From positions 139,173,104 to 139,237,103 of the forward strand of contig CM061062.1 in the NCBI GenBank assembly GCA_030762895.1: a stretch of 64,000 nucleotides of DNA, read 5' to 3'. Origin of the DNA: Sophora flavescens. Its lineage: Eukaryota > Streptophyta > Magnoliopsida > Fabales > Fabaceae. Shown one piece after another: positions 32,001 to 45,358 of this stretch. The notes beneath the pieces were generated by a model. That model had not been told where the DNA came from. It did not search any database and was given only the letters and a program-made list of their open reading frames with translations. The position numbers and the translations under genes were made by a program. The number at the start of each line of letters is the position of its first letter. Within the stretch, counting starts at the first letter, position 1.

Positions 32001-33765
32001 ATAATGCCCTCATAAAGGACTAAACAAACAAAGTGGATAATCCTTGATTTAGGATATTCCGACACCTAACAATTTAAAGCCATCTTCATATCCACCAATA
32101 TGGTGTGATGTGGTTCACTCCCCCCTTACCTCTTGTAGACAAGGGAAGATCATTTCATTGGTGCTTCAACAATCAGCTTCCTTCTGAGCGAAGCAGCACA
32201 AAGCTAAGCTCCAACTCGACGTTCCAGTTTCCTCTAAACAATTCTTGTCAACTCCCGAAACATGTGAAACCTGCTTCCCCAAGCAAACACAACCACTTTA
32301 ACATCCCAGAGGGGGAGTCCAAGCATTTTGAACAACCAGACAATTCAGACAATCAGGTACTCACTAAAAACTACTCACTCTAAAGTGATTTAAATACTTA
32401 TTTTTTTAAAACAGAACCAATTTCAATAAAATTCAGATTTGGGAAAAATAAGACGATCATCATCAAATTTGGGAAAATGAGCTTTGATCAAAGAATCATG
32501 AAATTAAGCTTAGAATTCATTAATTAACAGCCTCAATTGCTTAAGGACATAATTAATTTCATAATTATAAACTAATTTCAAGAGAAAAATTTGGGGCTTT
32601 AGGGTTCATAATGAAATTTGCGGAAACTCATTATAACCAAAGAATATTGAAATTAACATATGAACATGTCAAATTACATTCCCAATTACATGAAAGCATA
32701 GTTTAATTTCAAAAATTAAAAGTGAAATCAAGAGTTAGGGTTAGGGTTTGAGGGAAATGGGGATTTTCTTGAAATGAAGCTTAGTAAGGGTGAAAATCAC
32801 TCACCCATAAAAAAAGAAACCGAGATGGTGGCAGCGAGGTCGGCTGACACAACGGAGGTCAGAACATGTGGAGAGTCGTGTCTGTCTCCCTCCTACACAT
32901 CGCGGTCGAGCGGCGATTGACGATGGCCTGGACGAAGACGCAACAACGAGTTCGGGAGGCGCTCGAGGCGGCTAACTCGAGATTGGAATGCACGGTCGTC
33001 ATTTCCTCCTCTCCAGGCGGGGCACGACAGTGACGCAGTGCTGGGTCTTCCTCCTCGTCGAGTGGCGGCGTTGCTAGACGGTGGCCGCAGGTGGAGGGCG
33101 GCGTCGAGTTTTGAGAGAGAAAGGGGAGCAGAGTTTGAAGTGTAGAGGGAGAAAGGAGATAAGAGCTGAGTGTTGTGAAGAAGGAAGAAAAACGAAAGAA
33201 CATGAAGGAAGGGGGTCATGTACGGGAAAAATAGAAGGAGACAGGACCCCTTTTTTTTTTTCCTTTTCTTTTTCTTTTAGTTAGCAGGTGAAATGTGTGG
33301 TTGAAATTGATTTTAGAGAAAAGGAAATAACATTAACCATTAGATCTAAAAACAATGAGTGACAAATATATACTTTCAAAATTCAAAATAGAGTAAGGAT
33401 TAATGTTTGAACTGGTCAACCAAGAAAATTAGTGATCCAAATTTAATCTCCAGTTAACACTAAACAAATTTATTTTCAGATCCAAAATTAAATAGAGTAA
33501 CATCTGAAAATAAATTCCTTTGAATCATATTATTTAAAATATTTTTCTAAACACAGAATAATAGTGACAATAGCATAATATTTTTGCCCTGTAAGTGTGT
33601 ACACACTGCAGTAACACAGTGCTAACGCACCCACTAAAATAATTTTAAATGAGTAAATAAAATTACTCAAACTAAACCACATAAAAATAAACAAAAATAA
33701 CATCCGGATAATTAATTATTTCAATAAAATAATTAAACGTATATGTGAAAAACTAGGATGTCACA
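29042..33765 (-). repeat. 4.7-kb solo LTR (chromovirus type)
   Basis: Starts TGTAACACCC and ends ATGTCACA with ATAGG on both sides; no internal retroviral domain is present, so it is a solo LTR left by recombination between two LTRs. Organisation (A/T-rich, promoter-like zone near one end, very long) resembles the 21230-25239 LTR; the minus orientation is inferred from this and is not firm. Short frames inside (29421-29681, 32105-32383, 32859-33219) have no recognised domain. A pyrimidine tract lies at 33248-33280. Confidence 0.82.
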
Positions 33766-33770
33766 ATAGG
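33766..33770. repeat. Target-site duplication, right (ATAGG)
   Basis: Exact copy of 29037-29041. Confidence 0.92.
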
Positions 33771-34108
33771 TTCTTGACGCAGAACGAAGGTGGGGGGAAG
33801 GAACAGCCATCTTAGGGTGTCAGCAATACGATATCAAGAGGATTCACTGACGAATGAGTCTTTCGCTCAGCTCGACGGAGGCATTTACGAGAAGTACGAA
33901 TGGTAGGTTATTTAGATCCAAAAATACAGAGGTCTCTCCTGCCAATAACTTTCACTGTTGATGATTTCAGAGGAAATGTGCCCGATCAAAGAAGACCCTG
34001 TGGTCATAACTATTGAAGTTGAAAATTTCACAATAAAACGAGCTCTTGTGGATCATGGGAGATCGATTGACATCCTATATTGGACTACCTTTAACAATCT
34101 CGACATTC
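33771..34108 (+). pseudogene. Tat-like protease, first part, catalytic motif changed
   Basis: The frame at 33958-34108 gives VENFTIKRALVDHGRSIDIL and FNNLDIP, the plant Tat protease. The catalytic Asp-Thr-Gly is replaced by DHG, so the enzyme would be inactive. The rest of the domain is at 46380. Confidence 0.8.
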
Positions 34109-34113
34109 CTTTA
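34109..34113. repeat. Target-site duplication, left (CTTTA)
   Basis: Identical to 46375-46379; brackets the interrupted solo LTR. Confidence 0.9.
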
Positions 34114-34499
34114 TGTGGAAACATGACCCTATTGTGGTTTGATTAATGAACAACCTAACTTGAATTACACCTTGATTCACTAATTTCTTGCCAAGTTTAA
34201 ATGTTTGTATAAGATATCATCAGTGCAAGGAAAAGGATGCAAAGGATCAAAGGAGCAAAAGTGGGATCATGAAGGAATGCTTGAAGATAAGAATCACAAA
34301 GATAAATCACATGGGATCTCAACCAATATTAGATTTTGATGTAAAGAAATGTTTTAAGTTTTTCTTTGTGAAAATAGCTCTCTCAAAAACAAATCAAAAA
34401 TGTTTTCATAAAGTAAAATGAACTTAGAATGAAAAAGAATTATTTGGAAGTTCTATACATCTATGTGTACATCAATGTACTTTCAGGTAATTAACTAAC

Positions 34500-34985
34500 T
34501 TTTAATGAAAACCTATGTGTACATCAATGTATAAATAGTATACATCAATGTATACATCGATTGTTTGTGACTGACTTGATAAATATGCAAAACAAGCTTT
34601 TGTAAATCGATTTAACAATCGATGTATAAGGTGAAACAGAAGCTAACACTTTTTGAAAGAAGCATATAATCGATTGGTACATCGATGTAAACACAGAACA
34701 TAAGTAAAGTCTTTTGAAAATGTTAGAACAATCGATTAGTATATCGATGCATAAGCCTAAACATAGGCAAAGACTTTTGAAACCAATTATGCAATCGATT
34801 GACCAATCGATGTAAAGACTTATGGGCTGATAATGCTTATGATTTTCAAGAACACAATCGATGTACACATCTATGCATCAGTCAAAATCAAGAATTTCCC
34901 AGAATACAATCTATTTGGTAATCAACGTATTCAGTTATAAAAATTGAATCTATGATTAATACATCGATTACACAATCTATTGACT
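34500..34985. repeat. Array of paired ATCGAT motifs in the solo LTR
   Basis: About eight loosely spaced inverted pairs such as CAATCGATTGACCAATCGAT and ATCGATTGGTACATCGATG, at intervals of about 60 bp. Confidence 0.8.
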
Positions 34986-35332
34986 GATAACTGAAATTTT
35001 CAATGAAAGTTTGTTATGATCTTAACTGACTTTTGAAGTGTGCCCAGCGGATCTATTTTGATATACTACTATATAAAGGCATCTGAAAACACTTTCTAAA
35101 CAACAATTCATTCAACACTGAGATTAAACACAAAATTCATTGAGAGAGCTTTTCGTTGAGAATACTTGAAATATTTCTGTTAGACCTTCAATTTGTAATA
35201 CTTGATTTCTTAGAATCAGAATCAAAAACCTTTCGTACTGCAAAAGGAAGATTAGAGTGAAGGTGTTCTCTCTGTGCATATCAAGAGTAGAAGAGACTCT
35301 TGGTGGTTTGACAAGAGTAGAAGTGACTCTTG

Positions 35333-35337
35333 GGAAT
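35333..35337. repeat. Target-site duplication, left (GGAAT)
   Basis: Identical to 45899-45903; brackets the full-length chromovirus. Confidence 0.92.
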
Positions 35338-38126
35338 TGTAACATCCGTTATTTTATGCATGGTTAATGTATAAGGGTTAGGGTTAGGACTTGGATTATA
35401 TAGTTGGGATGTGGTTTGAGGCTTAGAGACCCTTGCTTGGCAAGCACACAACCTTTTCGAGTGAGTTTGAACGTAGAAACAAAATTAGGGTTTCCCGGCT
35501 AGCATCTTTGTGACATCTGAGTGTGAAATAAGAAATTTGGAGTTAGGAATGAAATTAGGCCTTTTTGATGGTTTGAGGTTGTTTATTAGGTCTTGATGAG
35601 CCTATATCTCAAATTTGAGGTCAATCGGATGTCGAACTTGTCCAGAACGCAAAGAAACACAAACCGAGAGTTTTGTGATCGATTAATTAATTGAGAGTCG
35701 GAATATTAAATTAGGTCGGGTCTGAGTACAATAGGTCTTAGGAGTAACCTAAAATAATGCAGAAGAATATCCTAACAGTAAGTTACATGGGAAAATGCGA
35801 AAGAAAATACCCGGTTGTGTTGACAGGGCAACACGCGGCAACATGTGTGGATGACACATGTCACAATTGGACACGTGTCACTAAGAGGGAGGTTGCATGG
35901 GTGTGTCTTCCACCAAGAGACACTTGGACTCCACTACTCTAACTTAGAGACACCTAACCATGCTACCTATGTGACACCTAGCCCACTAACCCACCCAAAT
36001 TAATCTCCTAATGACACCTAGCCTAACATGCATGCACTTGACTAAATCAAGCCACCTAAGTCATCTAAACCAAAACCAAGACATTAGCTAAGTGAAAGAA
36101 GAGTGATCATACTTCACTTTCTTCTCACTTTCACCTAGCATGAGGAAGAAGAGTGGAGAGGAAAATTCCCAAAGACCAAGACAACCATTGTTGAAAGCTT
36201 GAAGCCTGGTGGAACATCTTCTGTAAATCCCTCACCATACCTTCATCCACGTTGGATCTTGTTCAAATTTAATAGAGAGGTTCTATGTGGATATTAGGTC
36301 ATATCCAACGGTTGAAATTTCTGTGTCATCCCCAGAGTGAGATTTATCCAGCCTAGAAGTTGGAGTTGAGATCAACTCGGGTAGCTTCAGACCAGTCACC
36401 TGGAGAGGATCATCCTAGGCTCATCCATTGTTGGATCGAGCTGAAATTGTTGGAGAAGGTAAAGGAAAGGTAGGACTTTAATCTCACCGTGCACTTTTAT
36501 AAAAAAAATGTCTGGAGTGTGAGATATGAGGCCAAATCAGTGGCGGATTTTGGGGTGTTTAATGCAGATTTTGAGCTTCTTACTTTGTGTCTTTCAGAAT
36601 GTGATGTTTAGGTGGGATATAGGAGATTCAGGGACCTCATTCAGTATGAGGTAGATTCGAGAGGAGTCGAGTAGGAGTGACCTTGTAGCGTTTTCGAGGT
36701 CGTACGTTCTTCAGGTGGGGGAAAGAAATTATTTAACGTCGGAAACAGCACGGTGACGTTTAACTCGATAATGGGGTAGGGCGACCTAAACCCTACATGT
36801 TTGCGAGTAACGGACAATGTCCATATCACGCTGGGGACTACTTAGTAGTAACCGTGATGATATTGAGATTGTGCGTTTATCGCCCTTACGTTTATTATAT
36901 ATTATTTTATTATTTTTATGATTGTCTACTTGGATGATTTGACTGGTTGAATTGATGTTGATAACTGCTGGATGATGATGTTATGAGTTGTGATTATTTT
37001 ATAAATATGATATATTATTATTTTATTAGATTTTGATAATGATTATTAGTTTGGAAATGATGATTTTATGACATGTTAGTAATGATGATGCTATGACATG
37101 ATGATATTATGGTATGATGTGATGAGTGTTATAATTGTGATTAGAGATTGAGTAAATGATAAGTTATATCGAGACATGAGGATGTATTGGGGAATTCATG
37201 TTATATGTGTTAGTAGTGCCTAACCGAGATGATTCCTGAGATTGATGATAATGAGATTGATGAGATGAGATTTTATTGAGGTTACCTATGAGATTAGGAT
37301 GAGCGGTTAGGGCATTAAGGGGTGACCTGAAACATGGTCTGTGATATGGTGGACCTGAAACATGGTCGTGTGGACCTGAAACATGGTCGAGTGGGGTCTA
37401 TGCCTTGGAGGTAGAATTCCCGGGGATAGGCTAACGACGGACCATCCCAGACATGATTTCATTTTAGTTGCAGCTATAGTTCATGCGTTGCATGAGCACC
37501 CTGACCGAGGTTTAGAAGTGTGCACCAGATTGTGTAGCTATAGTGCCATTGCTTTGTATGGGCATCCTTCATTCTTGGACGAGGGTGTGCGCCGGGGACT
37601 CTGGGACGTGTCAATTTTATTGATCTGATATCCGGATATGGCCGATACCTGATGAGATGATTCATACAGCCCTTTCCACGTTTGATGTTATATTGTTTCT
37701 TATCCCTTTTCTTCTTGTTGTTGGGTATATTTTATTTATGTGATCGCTATAAGAAGACTCGGTGGAGGAGCCAGCTATGGAGGAACTAGATGGAACCCCT
37801 TATGAGCCAGATGCTCGAGGACGAGCAGTGGACCCGAGTAGTTGAGTAGAGAGGCTATAGCCTGTGCATCCTTTTTTGGCGTTTTATCTTTTGTTGTTTA
37901 TATCAGTTTGTACCAGTTTGTACCTATTGTGATCCTACTGAAGGGATTCCCTCTATTGTACTGCATCAGGATATGATGTGTATATGTTATGCATGTGTGT
38001 ATATATGTTGTATATATTTTAAGTTCAAAATTTTTCGCCGTTTTAATATATATACGCTTAACGATAATAACACGATTAGGTCCTAAATATTATGGGTTTT
38101 CTTTGATGGGACATCGGGGCGTCTCA
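35338..38126 (+). repeat. 5' LTR of the chromovirus
   Basis: 2789 bp, TGTAACATCC to GGCGTCTCA. Contains three copies of GGACCTGAAACATGGTC at about 37325-37390. Frames inside (for example 37383-37628) recur in the 3' LTR and are incidental. It lacks about 200 bp present in the 3' LTR near 45247-45450. Confidence 0.92.
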
Positions 38127-38131
38127 TTTGG

Positions 38132-38142
38132 TGGTATCAGAG
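38132..38142 (+). other. Primer-binding site of the chromovirus
   Basis: TGGTATCAGAG, five bases after the LTR; initiator-Met tRNA type. Confidence 0.88.
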
Positions 38143-38337
38143 TAGTTCAGTTATGAAACGGACTGTGATTAGGGTGAAATGGTCATTTAGTTGAATCCAC
38201 ATCGGATAACAGCTATGCTTAGAAGTTGGGTAGTGAGTCCGACGCGACATCTTTATGGCATATAGTATTTATATTCCAGTTTTATGTTGTATTATATGTC
38301 ATATTGATGTGGGCTAATGATTTCTTTTAACAGAATC

Positions 38338-39500
38338 ATGGCTCGAGGTAGAGGACATAGATGTGGTAGACGTGGTGGTAGAGCTATTGAGGGTGTTGAG
38401 GATGAGCCTCATCAGCCAGTGGCAGGGATTGGAGATGGAGGAGAGTCCACCGAGACTCTTCGGACTATCCGCCAGTTAGCATCCATTATGTTGTAGTAGG
38501 CACAACAAAATGCTCAGAGGGTATAGAGAGAGGCAGAGTTGCAGGAGCGAGAAGAGCTGCGGAGGCTGAGGATGCAGGACTCGCTACCTTTCTCAAAGGG
38601 AAGCCACCACAATTTGGAGGATAGTATGATCCCGAGCGAGCAGAGTGGTGGATACAAGAGCTCGAGAAGATCTTTGACACCATGTGATGCAGAGATGGCA
38701 GGAAGGTGACTTACGCCGCATTCATGCTGACCGGAGGGACTGAGTCATGGTGGAGAGGCAAGAGGAGATTGCTTGAGGCTGAGGGTAGGTTGATCAGTTG
38801 GGAGCTATTCAGAGAGTGTTTCTTCGATAAGTACTTCCCGCGGTTAGTCAGACGCGAGAAGGAGAGAGAGTTCATGAGTCTCCAGCAGGGAGACAGGTCT
38901 GTTGGTGATTATGCGGCCAGATTCGAGGCCCTGATTCAGTTTTCCGAGTTTTACCAGAGGTTTCCAGATGAGGATTGGATGTGCCAGAGATTTGAGGAGG
39001 GTTTACGGAATGAGTTGAGGAGGGTTATAATGCCCGTAGATATTTTGAGCTTTCCAGAGATTGTGGAGAGGGCCAGTGCTATTGAGAGTATGGATCGAAG
39101 ACAGGCTGCAAAGTAGAGACATCAGTGTAATGGGGGTCCTACCCGAACAGGTAATCAGAGGAAAGGGGACAAAGGTTCTCAGTGGAGGAGAAGACCATAC
39201 ACTAGGCCTGGCCAGAGCGCTCAGACATCTTTACCACCAACACCTGTTAGCAGAGAGGGCCAACAGTAGAGAGGCCCAGTATGTTTTAGATGCGGAGGTC
39301 CGCATTATCTCAGAGACTGTACAGATAGATCTGGTTGCTACATCTATGGCAAACCAGGTCATTTTGCTAGGGATTGCCGACAGAGGGCAGTACAGCAACA
39401 GCCAGCTGCTAGCAGAGGAGCCAGTGCCTCTAGAGGATGAGTTGGGAGAGGAGTTCCAACAGCAGGACGACAGGCGGCCAGACCTCAGGCCACGGGGATA
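38338..39500 (+). pseudogene. Chromovirus gag, broken
   Basis: ATG 38338 begins a basic Gly/Arg-rich N-terminus (MARGRGHRCGRRGGRA). Stops at about 38492 and later interrupt it. ORF 38706-39116 holds the capsid core (YAAFMLTGGTESWWRGKRR, LFRECFFDKYFP, SVGDYAARFEALIQF). Two nucleocapsid knuckles follow: CFRCGGPHYLRDC at about 39280, and CYIYGKPGHFARDC, whose second Cys is replaced by Tyr. Confidence 0.88.
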
Positions 39501-39960
39501 GTGTTTACGGTGAGAGGATTTGAGTCCTCTCAATCTGCAGATCTTATTCAAGGTATGTGTTTACTATCTGGCAGACTTTCGCGTGTGTTGTTTGACTCAG
39601 AGCTACATTCATTTGTTTCGCATGAGTGTGTGGATCATTTACATATGCCTGTTTCTCAACTACCATATACTTTGACAGTATCTACCCCTACTAGTGATCC
39701 TTTGATCATTATGTCTATTTTCCTACAGTGTCCTATAGTGGTTGAAAATAGGACATAGATCTCATCTGTTTGCCTTTGCAACAGATAGATGTTATCCTTG
39801 GCATGGATTGACTTTCGGCTAACCATGTAGTGTTAGACTGTGCCCGAAAGACCTTATCTTTTCTTGAGCCTTTTGGCATAGTATCTGCCAATGAAGGAGC
39901 AGCTATGAGGAGTGACGATTCTCAGCAGTATGTGATGCTTTTCTCTTTGGAAGCTAAGGA
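39501..39960 (+). pseudogene. Chromovirus protease, active site destroyed
   Basis: ORF 39501-39758 covers the protease start (DLIQGMCLLSGRLSRVLFDS). The DSGATHS-type active site reads DSELHS: small deletions totalling three bases removed the catalytic glycine context while keeping frame. Stops follow from 39759. Confidence 0.85.
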
Positions 39961-41340
39961 GACTCCGGGCATAGATTCCTTGCCTATCATGAGAGAGTTT
40001 CCTAAGGTTTTCCCTCCTGATGTTCCAGGTTTGCCACCAGAGAGGGAGGTGGAGTTCGCCATACATCTCATATCAGGGATCGGACCTATATCAGTAGCCC
40101 CTTATCGGATATGACCCACGAAGTTGGCAGAGTTAAAAAAACAACTGGATGATATGATGAAGAAGGAATTTATCAGACCGAGTGTGTCACCTTAGGGAGC
40201 ACTAGGCTTGTTTGTAAGGAAGAAAGATGGAAGTTCCAGGTTGTGCATGGATTACCGGCAGTTGAACAAGGTTACAATTAAGAACAAATATCCGTTGCCT
40301 AGGATAGATGATCTGATGGATCAGTTGAAGGGAGCTTGAGTGTTTTCGAAGATAGATTTAAGATCAGGATACCATCAGATTAGGGTGAAGAAGGAGGATA
40401 TACCTAAGACCACTTTCAGGACAATGTATGGACACTATGAGTACCTAGTTATGCCTTTTGGTGTAACTAATGCTCTAGCGGTGTTCATGGATTAAATGAA
40501 CAAGATCTTTAGAACGTTCCTCAACAAGTTTGTTGTGGTGTTTATAGATGATATTCTTATCTATTCCCGTAGTCGGGAAGAATACGAGGAACATCTGAGA
40601 GTGGTGTTACAGGTGTTGAGAGATAGGCAGTTGTATGCGAAGCTATCCAAGTGGGAATTTTGGTTAGAGGAAGTGCAGTTTCTTGGGCATATAATCAACT
40701 AGAAAGGGATAGTTGTTGATCCAGTTAAGGTAGAGGCAGTGATTAAGTGGGAGAGGCCTAAGTCAGTGAGTGAGGTGAGGAGTTTCCTAGGTTTAGCTGG
40801 TTACTACAGAAGGTTCATCGAGGGATTCTGGAAGATTGTGTTGCCTATGATGCAGTTAACGAGGAAGGGTACAACATTCGTTTGGACGGAAAAATGTGAG
40901 GAGAGCTTTCAGAGGTTAAAGGAGAAGTTGACTACATCTCCAGTGCTGACGTTACCAGATCCTCTAGGACAGTTTGACGTGTACTGTGACGCGTCATATC
41001 AAGGATTGGGTTGTGTTTTGTTGCAAGAGGGAAGAGTTGTGGCTTATGCTTCCCGATAGTTGAGGGTACATGAAATGAATTACCCGACCCATGATCTGGA
41101 GTTGGCAGCCATAGTGTTCGCATTGAAGATATGGTGACACTATCTTTATGGAGCTAAGTTTAGTGTGTTCAGCGATCACAAGAGTCTTAAGTATTTGTTT
41201 GACCAGAAGGAGCTTAACATGAGGCAGCGCAGATGGATGGAGTTCATTAAGGATTACGAGTTTGATCTTCAATACCATCCAGGGAAGGCTAATGTTATGC
41301 CGGATGCACTAAGTCGGAAATCCTTGCATGTATTTGCGAT
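39960..41340 (+). pseudogene. Chromovirus reverse transcriptase and RNase H, broken
   Basis: EFPKVFPPDVPGLPPEREVEF spacer, then RT with LCMDYRQLNKVTIKNKYPLP, FSKIDLRSGYHQIRV and the catalytic FIDDILIYS (about 40540) intact, LAGYYRRFIEGF, then RNase H (FDVYCDASYQGLGCVLLQ, FSVFSDHKSLKYLFDQ). In-frame stops at about 40112, 40194, 40338, 40493, 40700, 41058 and 41135. Confidence 0.9.
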
Positions 41341-42874
41341 AATGGTGAAAGAAATGGAATTTCTTGAACAGTTTAGAGATTTGAACCTAGGTATGGATTT
41401 GTCTGAGGATAGAATATGCTTAGGTATGATCACCATCAATAGTGAGTTTTTGAGAAATCTTAAGGTTAAGCAGGTTCATGATGAATATTTGATAGAGGTG
41501 AGTCGAGTTATAGATGAAGGAAAAGTTTTAGAGTTTAGGAAAGGATCTGATGGTGTGTTAAGGTTTAGAGATCGGATATGTGTGCCCGAGGACTTAGAGA
41601 TTAGGAAGATGATCTTAGAGGAGGCACATAAGAGTAAGCTGAGTTTTCACCCAGGAGCCACCAAGATGTATCAAGATCTGAAGAAGATGTTTTGGTGGCC
41701 CATGATGAAGAAAGAGGCCACGGAGTATGTTCTATCATGTTTGGTTTGTCAGAAAGCTAAGATAGAGCATCAAAAGACCGCATGGTTGTTACAGTCTTTG
41801 GACATCCTAGAATGGAAATATGATAGTATAGCGATTGATTTTGTGGTTGGATTACCACGAACTCTAAAGAAGTTTGATGCGATTTGGGTTATCATTGATA
41901 GATTAACGAAGTGTGCTCACTTCTTACCTATTGGTGAGAGTTACAGTATTGAGAAGTTGACCCAGATCTACATCAAGGAAATAGTGAGGTTGCACGGTGT
42001 GTCGTCAAATATTGTCTCCGATCGAGATCCTAGGTTTACATCTAGATTTTGGAGACAGTTACACAATGCTTTGGGAACAAAGTTGAGGATGAGTTCTGCT
42101 TATTATCCTTAGACGGATCGACAGTCAGAGAACAATTCAATCATTGGAAGATCTTTTAAGAGCTTGTGTGTTGGAACATGTCAGTAGTTGGGATGAATTT
42201 CTACCTTTGATTGAGTTCACATACAATAACAGTTTCCACAATAGTATCGGGATGGCACCGTATGAGGCCATATATGGAAGAAAGTGCAGGACTCCATTGT
42301 GTGGGTATGAGACTGGCGAGAGCCAAGTGTTGGGTCCTGATATGGTACAACAAACCACAGAGCAAGTCAGGAAGATAAGAGAGAAAATGAAGGAAGCACA
42401 GGATAGGCAAAGGAGCTACAGTAACAAGAGGAGGAGACCCTTAGAGTTCAAAGAAGGTGATCACGTGTTCTTGAGAGTCACTTCGAAGACCGGAATTGGG
42501 AGAGCTATAAAGTTTAAAAAGCTCTCTCCCCGATTCATTGGACCATTTCAGATTCTTCAACGAATTGGTCCAGTAGCTTACCAGATGGCCTTACTGCCTA
42601 ACCTTTCCAACCTTCAAGATGCCTTTCACATTTCCCAGTTGAGAAAATATTACCCAAATCCTTCTCATGTAATTGACCCAGAGTCAGTACAACTCCGAGA
42701 GAATCTAGAATATGAGGCTTTACCGTCTAAGATTGTAGATAAAAGGATTAAAGAACTTCGTGGTATACAGATTCCCCGGTAAAGGTCATATGGGATAGTG
42801 TCACAAGTGATGCTACTTGGGAGCATGAGGCAGACATTCAGCAGCAGTACCCCCATTTGTTTTCAGGTATGTAA
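41341..42874 (+). pseudogene. Chromovirus integrase with chromodomain-type tail
   Basis: The longest open stretch is 41165-42112. Zinc-binding HHCC: HKSKLSFHPGATKMYQDL then CLVCQ. Catalytic core IAIDFVVGLPRT and SDRDPRFTSRFW. A TAG at about 42112 and a frameshift precede ORF 42144-42782 (FTYNNSFHNSIGMAPYEA, then GPFQILQRIGPVAYQMAL, FHISQLRKYYP). The tail up to 42874 (ATWEHEADIQQQYPHLF) matches the C-terminal chromodomain region of Tekay/Del elements, interrupted by a TAA at about 42781. Confidence 0.9.
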
Positions 42875-42893
42875 ATTCAGAGGATGGAATTTC

Positions 42894-42910
42894 TTTTAAG
42901 GGGGTAGAAA
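42894..42910 (+). other. Polypurine tract of the chromovirus
   Basis: TTTTAAGGGGGTAGAAA directly precedes the 3' LTR at 42911. Confidence 0.85.
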
Positions 42911-45326
42911 TGTAACATCCATTATTTTATGCATGATTAATGTATGAGGGTTAGGGTTAGGACTTGGATTATATAGTTGGGATGTGGTTTGAGGTATATA
43001 AACCCTTTATTGGCAAGAACGCAACCTTTTCGAGTGAGTTTGAACGTAGAAACAAAATTAGGGTTTCTCAACTAGCATCTTTGTGACATCTGAGTGTGAA
43101 ATAAGAAATTTGGAGTTAGGAATGAGATTAGGCCTTTTTGATGGTTTGAGGTTGTTTATTAGGTCTTGATGAGCCTGTATCTCAAATTTGAGGTCAATCG
43201 GATGTCGAACGGGTCCAGAACGTAAAGAAACACAAACCGAGCATTTTGTGATCGATTAATTAATTGAGAGTCGGAATATTAAATTAGGTCGGGCCTGAGT
43301 ACAATAGGTCTTAGGGGTAACCTAAAATAATACAGAAGAATATCCTAACAGTAGGTTACACGGGAAAATGCGGAAGAAAATACCCGGTTATGCTGACAGG
43401 GCAACACGTGGCAACATGTGTGGATGACACATGTCACAATTGGACACGTGTCACTAAGAGGGAGGTTGCATGGGTGTGACTGCCACCAAGAGACACTTGG
43501 ACTCCACTACTCTAACTTAGAGACACCTAACCATGCTACCTATGTGACACCTAGCCCACTAACCCACCCAAATTATTCTCCTAATGACACCTAGCCTAAC
43601 ATGCATGCACTTGGCTAAATCAAGCCACCTAAGTCATCTAAACCAAAACCAAGACATTATCTAAGTGAAAGAAGAATGATTAGACTTCACTTTCTTCTCA
43701 CTTTCACGCAACATGAGAAAGAAGAGTGTAGAGGAAAATTCCCAAAGACCAAGACAACCATTGTTGAAAGCTTGAAGCTTGGTGGAACAGCTTCTGTAAA
43801 TCCCTCACCATACCTTCATCCACGTTGGATCTTGTTCAAATTTAATAGAAAGGTTCTATATGGATATTAGGTCATATACAATGGTTGAAATTGTTGTGTC
43901 ATCCCCAGAGTGAGAATTATTCAGTCTAGAATTTGGAGTTGAGATCAACTCGGTTAGCTCCAGACCAATCACCTTGAGAGGATCATCATAGGCTCATCCA
44001 CCATTGGATCGAGCTAAAATTGTTGGAGAAGGTAAAGGAAAGGTAGCTCTTTAATCTCACCGTGCAATTTTGTAAACAAATGTCTAGAGTGTTAGATATT
44101 AGGCCAAATCAGTGGCGGATTTTGGGGTGTTTGCTGCAGATTTTGAGTTTCTTACTTTGTGTCTTTCAAAATGTGATGTTTAAGTGGGACATAGGAGATT
44201 TGGGGACCTCGTTCAGTGTGAGGAAGATTCGAGAGGAGTCGAGTAGGAGTGACCTCGTAGCGTTTCCGAGGTCGTACGTTCTTCAGGTGGGGGAATGAAA
44301 TTATGTAACGTCGGAAACGACACGGTGACGTTTAATTCGATAATGGCGTAAGGCGACCTAAACCTACATGATTGTGAGTAAAGGACAACGTCCATATCAC
44401 GCCGGGGACTACTTAGTAGTAACCGTGATGATACTGAGATTGTGCGTTTATCGCTATTACGTTTATTAATATTATTTTATTATTTTTATGATTGTCTGCT
44501 TGGATGATTTGACTGGTTGAATTGATGTTGATAACTGCTGGATGATGATGTTATGAGTTGTGATTATTTTATAAATATGATATATTATTATTTTATTAGA
44601 TTTTGATAATGATTATTAGTTTGGAAATGATGATTTTATGACATGTTAGTAATGATGATGCTATGACATGATGATATTATGGTATGATGTGATGAGTGTT
44701 ATAACTGTGATTAGAGATTGAGTAAATGATAAGTTATATCGAGACATGAGGTTGTATTGGGGAATTCATGTTATATGTGTTAGTAGTGCCTAACCGAGAT
44801 GATTCCTGAGATTGATGATAATGAGATTGATGAGATGAGATGAGATTTTATTGAGGTTACCTATGAGATTAGGATGAGCGGTTAGGGCACTAGGGGGTGA
44901 CCTGAAACATGGTCTGTGATATGGTGGACCTGAAACATGGCCGTGTGGACCTGAAACATGGTCATGTGGGGTCTATGCCTCGGAGGGAGAATTCCCGGGG
45001 ATAGGCTAACGGCGGACCATCCCAGACATGATTTCATTTTAGTTGCAGCTATAGTTCATGCGTTGCATGAGCACCCTGGCCGGGGTTCAGAGGTGTGCAC
45101 CAGATTGTGCAGCTATAATGTCATTGCTTTGCATGGGCATCCTCCATCCACGAACGAGGGTGTGCGTCGGTGACTCTGGGACGTGTCGATTTTATTGATG
45201 TGATATCCGGATATGACCGATACCTGATGAGATGATTCATACAGCATTTGCATTGCATCATGATGGAGGGTAGAGGAAAGATCCTAGATATAGATTGAGG
45301 ATGATTGTGTCATATATACACACACA

Positions 45327-45358
<32 letters not shown>

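Noticed and set aside
32859..33284. Overlapping Ser/Arg-rich frames on both strands inside the solo LTR
   Set aside because: They come from a GC-richer LTR patch and pyrimidine tract; no homology or consistent start, and mutually exclusive.
37383..37628. 81-codon frame, also present at 44958-45173
   Set aside because: Conserved only because both are LTRs of one element; it lies in U5-side non-coding sequence and ends differently in the two copies.
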